NCBI RefSeq assembly: GCF_009708175.1
Contig: NZ_WMBB01000003.1
Location: forward strand, 62,001 to 126,000
Source: Nocardia aurantiaca
Lineage (GTDB): Bacteria; Actinomycetota; Actinomycetes; Mycobacteriales; Mycobacteriaceae
DNA length: 64,000 bases
Direction of reading: 5' to 3'
The stretch's first letter is position 1, and every line of letters starts with the position of its first letter. The position numbers were made by a program, and so were the translations under genes. Shown here piece after piece: positions 61,281 through 64,000 of the stretch. The notes under the pieces were generated by a model. The model had not been told where the DNA came from and ran no database searches. It worked only from the letters and a program-made list of their open reading frames with translations.

Positions 61281-61304
61281 CCCGGGGCGGCGAACCGCCC
61301 CGGG
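61281..61304 (-). terminator. Terminator hairpin with a UUCG tetraloop
   Basis: A perfect 10-bp GC stem (61281-61290 with 61295-61304) closes CGAA on the plus strand, which is UUCG in the minus-strand RNA, an extra-stable tetraloop. It begins 10 bases past the stop of the small gene at 61315-61386. Confidence 0.75.
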
Positions 61305-61314
61305 CCGGGCGACT

Positions 61315-61386
61315 CTAGGGGACGAGCAACCTCGTGAGGAGATCGTTCACGGCCGCGATGACGTCACCGATGAAGTGCGGAATCAT
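61315..61386 (-). CDS. Candidate 23-residue amphipathic peptide
   Basis: The frame encodes MIPHFIGDVIAAVNDLLTRL and ends LVP before TAG. GGAAAGCGC sits just before the ATG and a UUCG-loop terminator lies 10 bases past the stop, which gives a complete small transcription unit. A helical wheel would place I, F, V, L on one face and D, N, R on the other. Peptides of this size and layout can act on membranes, but no family is recognised. An inverted repeat lies 44 bases upstream. This is inference from gene organisation. Confidence 0.5.
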   Translation of the reverse strand: MIPHFIGDVIAAVNDLLTRLLVP

Positions 61387-61429
61387 GCGCTTTCCTTTCT
61401 CTTTAAATGTGAACAAACATCACTAACCA

Positions 61430-61451
61430 GTCGGTTCTATCTCGAACCGAC
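61430..61451. promoter_or_regulatory. Inverted repeat upstream of the 23-residue gene
   Basis: GTCGGTTC-N6-GAACCGAC gives perfect 8-bp arms in 22 bp. It could be an operator of a TetR-type repressor. The surrounding 61395-61560 region is A/T-rich compared with the genes. Confidence 0.5.
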
Positions 61452-61564
61452 AACTGTGCTGATTATCTATTCGTTGCCGAAGATCGGACGGATGGCAATG
61501 AATTGCCGCGCAGCTCAGGAATATCCGGCAAATACCCTGGAAGGGAACAAAATTCGATGTCAGG

Positions 61565-62872
61565 TCACACTTCTTCGGCCAAAGAATGTTTGCTGTGAAT
61601 TGTCCCGGCTATGCCGTCCGCTTCACGGCATCGACCGGGCAAATCGCAGTGAGTAAAACGTACGGCGGCGGCCTCCGCGCGCCGCGCCACCGACAATCCG
61701 TACAGCAGCGCGAATACATACACGATGACGTGAGCGTTCTCCAGGATCGGCTCCGTGTGCCAGGGCTTGGGCAGGACGAAGACGCCGACAGAGGCGAAAT
61801 CCGGAGTCCATTGGTAGGTCCAGGCACCGGTCGCGACGACCAGCCCCGCGGCGGCGAGCCACCATTGCGGCCGGGCCTGTGCCCGGTACACCAGATGAAC
61901 GAGCAGCGGGACGAACCACACCCAGTGGTGGCCCCAGGAGAAGGGAGATACCGCGCATGCCGTCATTCCCCCCAGCGTCACCGCGAGCAGGCGCTCACCA
62001 CAGCGGTCCAGTGCGACGACGATCGTCAGCCCCGCGCCCGCGACCACCCCCGCGAGGACCAGCCACAGCCACATCGGCGCGCTGCCGCCGGTCAGGTGCG
62101 CGAGCACCCCGCGGATCGACTGGTTGGCGGGCTCGGTGTCCGGTGCGATGCGCTCGGAATGGAAGAAGGTCGAGAACCAGTACTCCCGCGAATCACTCGG
62201 CGAGACGATCCAGGCCAGGGCGATCGTCGCGGCCAGCGCGACGGTCGCGGTCGCGGCCGAACGCCATTGGCGCAGCACCAGATACTGCACGATGAAGAAC
62301 GCGGGCACGAGTTTGATCCCCGCCGCCAAGCCGGCACCCAGCCCCCGTAACCGCCCGCCATCGGGCCGCGAGAAATCCCACAGCACCAGCAGCATCAGCA
62401 CCAGATTGATCTGGCCGTAGAACAGCGTGGTGCGCACCGGCTCGAGGAAAACACACGTAATCGCCAGCAGCGCACTGATACTCGCGAGCCTCGGGCTCAG
62501 CCGATAGCCCAGCATGCGCCAGCACAGCAGCACACAAGCATACAGCACAACGAGATTCACCAGCAGGAACGCATCGGTGAGCCAGGCAGCGGGAACGGCC
62601 AGTCCGGGGAGGAACACGATGGCCGAGAAGGGCGTATACGTGTACAGCAGCCCGCCGACGGTCTCGCCCCGGTACAGCGAATACCCGTGCAGCAGCCGCC
62701 AGGCGCCCTCGCGGTAGATGTGCACGTCCAGCCCGCCCGCGAGGATTCCCGCCTTCTCCAGCCGGGGATCGACCGACGCGAACACCAGCGCCAAGGCCGC
62801 CGCGGCGCTCACGGCGAGCACCAAAAGTGTTGTAACGGAGCGAGAAACATCCCTCGAGCGCGAATCGGACAC
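61565..62872 (-). CDS. GT87-family polyprenol-phosphate-mannose-type mannosyltransferase
   Basis: The protein has 435 residues with about ten membrane segments. The GT-C features are an acidic residue in the first periplasmic loop (AGGLDVHIYREG) and VEPVRTTLFYGQINLVLMLLVLWD, as in PimE and related GT87 enzymes that use polyprenyl-phosphomannose to build PIMs and lipoarabinomannan in actinomycetes. Its exact acceptor is not predictable. The GTG start at 62872 (VSDSRSRDV) is used. The C-terminal 25 residues (HCDLPGRCREADG) are hydrophilic and atypical. Confidence 0.85.
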   Translation of the reverse strand: MSDSRSRDVSRSVTTLLVLAVSAAAALALVFASVDPRLEKAGILAGGLDVHIYREGAWRLLHGYSLYRGETVGGLLYTYTPFSAIVFLPGLAVPAAWLTDAFLLVNLVVLYACVLLCWRMLGYRLSPRLASISALLAITCVFLEPVRTTLFYGQINLVLMLLVLWDFSRPDGGRLRGLGAGLAAGIKLVPAFFIVQYLVLRQWRSAATATVALAATIALAWIVSPSDSREYWFSTFFHSERIAPDTEPANQSIRGVLAHLTGGSAPMWLWLVLAGVVAGAGLTIVVALDRCGERLLAVTLGGMTACAVSPFSWGHHWVWFVPLLVHLVYRAQARPQWWLAAAGLVVATGAWTYQWTPDFASVGVFVLPKPWHTEPILENAHVIVYVFALLYGLSVARRAEAAAVRFTHCDLPGRCREADGIAGTIHSKHSLAEEV

Positions 62873-62903
62873 AACGGGTCAGCCTAGTGAACGGCCTGAC
62901 AGC

Positions 62904-63539
62904 TCACGACCGCCCGTGGGGCGCGCCCGACACCAAGCTCGCCTGGGCGATGATCGCCGAACCCATCCAGCGGCGCAGATACCGGCGCAGTTCGTCATCG
63001 CCGCGCGGCGGATTGCCCGGTGAGATGAAGAACGACTGCATGGTGCGCAGCAGGAATTCCACCAGTTCGCGCAGGGATTCGTCATCGTAGCCGTAGCGCC
63101 GCCAGTCGACGTCGAAGCGCTTGATCATGGTGATGCCGAAGGCCTGCGCCTCCTCCGAGGTGACCCCGGCCGGGCCCGAGTTGGAGTACGTGGCCGTGAG
63201 CAGAATGCCGAGGTGCGGTGTCCGCCTCACCTCGGCGAGGGTGTAGACGACACCCTCGGTCATGGCCTCGACCGGATCGGTCATACCGCTGACGTGCGCG
63301 GCCAGCCGGTCCAGGAAATCGTCCACGGAGGCCATGGCCGAGGCCCGCATGAGCGCGTCCGCGCTGGGGAAGTATCGGTACACCGTCTGCCGGATGACGC
63401 CGAGGGATTCCGCGACGTCGGCGATGCTGATCTCCGCGCCGGTGCGCGCGATCAATTCGACTGCGGCGGCGACTATTCGACGGGACGCCTCCGCATCGTT
63501 CTCCGGCGGACTCCCGCCCCACCCGCGCCTTCGTGCCAC
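62904..63539 (-). CDS. TetR/AcrR-family regulator divergent from a metal-dependent hydrolase
   Basis: The protein has 211 residues. Its DNA-binding domain (about 17-65) shows AAAVELIARTGAEISIADVAESLGVIRQTVYRYFPSADALMRAS. The C-terminal domain has the helix pattern of AcrR-type ligand pockets. It is divergent from the hydrolase-like gene at 63713, with an inverted repeat at 63607-63644 between them, which makes it a likely repressor of that gene. GT87 gene stop lies 31 bases past this gene. Confidence 0.87.
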   Translation of the reverse strand: MARRRGWGGSPPENDAEASRRIVAAAVELIARTGAEISIADVAESLGVIRQTVYRYFPSADALMRASAMASVDDFLDRLAAHVSGMTDPVEAMTEGVVYTLAEVRRTPHLGILLTATYSNSGPAGVTSEEAQAFGITMIKRFDVDWRRYGYDDESLRELVEFLLRTMQSFFISPGNPPRGDDELRRYLRRWMGSAIIAQASLVSGAPHGRS

Positions 63540-63606
63540 GGCCCGACCGTAACACGCGGGCTCACGCCACCCCGCACGGCAGCCCCGCTGAGCAGGGATT
63601 TCTAAT

Positions 63607-63644
63607 CATACACTTGAACAGTCTCATGTATGTTTGTATGTTCA
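63607..63644. promoter_or_regulatory. Overlapping inverted repeats in the TetR/hydrolase divergent region
   Basis: CATACA (63607-63612) pairs with TGTATG (63627-63632), and TGAACA (63615-63620) with TGTTCA (63639-63644). The two dyads overlap and are centred 10 bp apart, one helical turn. They lie 69 bases before the hydrolase start and on the TetR side. Confidence 0.45.
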
Positions 63645-63712
63645 CAACGGCATCGGAGCGCGCGACCGGGCCATTGGACCCATCCACCTCCGGAAGACGA
63701 GGTATCGCCGAA

Positions 63713-64000
63713 ATGACGGATTTGATCGTGCGGAAGCTGACTTTCGCATTCGAAGACCACGAGGTGCCGTTTCTCTGGAATCCGGAGAACCCGGCCTTCT
63801 CGAGCATGGCCAACGCGGTGTCGTTCCTGGCCATCGGATTCGAGAAGATGATCGTGCAGATGATCACCCAGGCCAAACCGCAGATCACCGATCCCGCGGT
63901 CGCCGAGGAAGCCGACGCGTTCATGCGCCAGGAGGGCCAGCATTCGACCGCGCACCGCCAGCATGTGCGCGGATTGATCCGGAGCTATCCGGGTTTGCAG
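63713..64000 (+). CDS. PF10118-type metal-dependent hydrolase, N-terminal part
   Basis: The first 96 codons of a gene that runs off the window. The sequence MTDLIVRKLTFAFED, then VPFLWNPENPAFSSMANAVSFLAIGFEKMIVQ and EEADAFMRQEGQHSTAHRQHV, matches the predicted metal-dependent hydrolase family PF10118: a Glu on helix 2 and the E-G-Q-H motif are presumed metal ligands of a diiron-like four-helix bundle. ATG 63713 is preferred over in-frame ATG 63626 because the upstream segment overlaps the operator-like repeats. It is divergent from a TetR gene that probably controls it. Confidence 0.82.
   Translation, partial: MTDLIVRKLTFAFEDHEVPFLWNPENPAFSSMANAVSFLAIGFEKMIVQMITQAKPQITDPAVAEEADAFMRQEGQHSTAHRQHVRGLIRSYPGLQ

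Noticed and set aside
1..64000. A prophage, integrative element or tRNA attachment site
   Set aside because: No integrase, transposase, terminal repeats or tRNA was found.

Overview
The window is high-GC DNA from a mycolic-acid actinomycete, most likely Nocardia or a close relative. The evidence is an arabinosyltransferase of the Emb family, an antigen-85-type mycolyltransferase, an LpqH/19-kDa-type lipoprotein, an LmeA-type protein, an FprB-type ferredoxin/NADP reductase beside its usual diiron neighbour, two Ddn-type deazaflavin-dependent proteins, paired acyl-CoA dehydrogenases and many TetR regulators. No rRNA, tRNA, CRISPR array, insertion sequence or phage gene was seen. Most of the window reads as ordinary chromosome with a few eroded patches.

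Layout. 1-17.8 kb: a partial Hsp70-like gene, fprB with an AurF-like diiron protein, a cell-wall amidase with a Pro/Gln-repeat tail, a Rieske lipoprotein behind an ECF sigma factor, an SDR, an MprF/DUF2156-type membrane protein, a DUF5996 protein, an LLM monooxygenase/FMN reductase pair, and a 1112-residue AfsR/SARP-type regulator. 17.8-22.6 kb: a 35-codon candidate gene, an OafA-type acyltransferase with SGNH domain, a serine hydrolase that has lost its catalytic middle, and an LmeA-like protein. 22.6-27.7 kb: an alcohol dehydrogenase and two acyl-CoA dehydrogenases in one operon, divergent from a patatin/TetR pair. 27.7-33 kb: a phosphodiesterase, an acetyltransferase running into an MFS pseudogene, membrane proteins, and a TetR/SDR divergon with two operator copies.

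33-41 kb holds a zinc-ribbon protein, a class C beta-lactamase-fold hydrolase, and a tightly coupled four-gene minus-strand operon: an unknown 574-residue protein with a low-complexity linker, an unknown 347-residue protein, a TPR protein, and a CHAT-fold caspase-like protease with an intact His/Cys pair. This operon is the best candidate in the window for an undescribed system. 41-45.7 kb: an LpqH-type lipoprotein, a membrane protein, an LpqC-type esterase, a GNAT protein, a Tdi1/DUF1851-like protein and a Ddn-type protein.

45.7-53.4 kb is a histidine degradation operon (hutH-hutU-hutF-hutI) with an MFS transporter gene upstream. It uses the deiminase route: hutF is present and hutG is not seen. 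53.8-58.8 kb carries the envelope genes: the Emb protein, with an unusual Pro-rich insertion in its extracytoplasmic N-terminal domain, convergent with the mycolyltransferase. 59-64 kb holds small and membrane proteins, a 23-codon candidate gene with its own Shine-Dalgarno and UUCG-loop terminator, a GT87 mannosyltransferase-like protein, a TetR regulator and a partial PF10118 metal-dependent hydrolase.

Functions were assigned by reading motifs. No database search was run. Terminators and operators are read from inverted repeats only.
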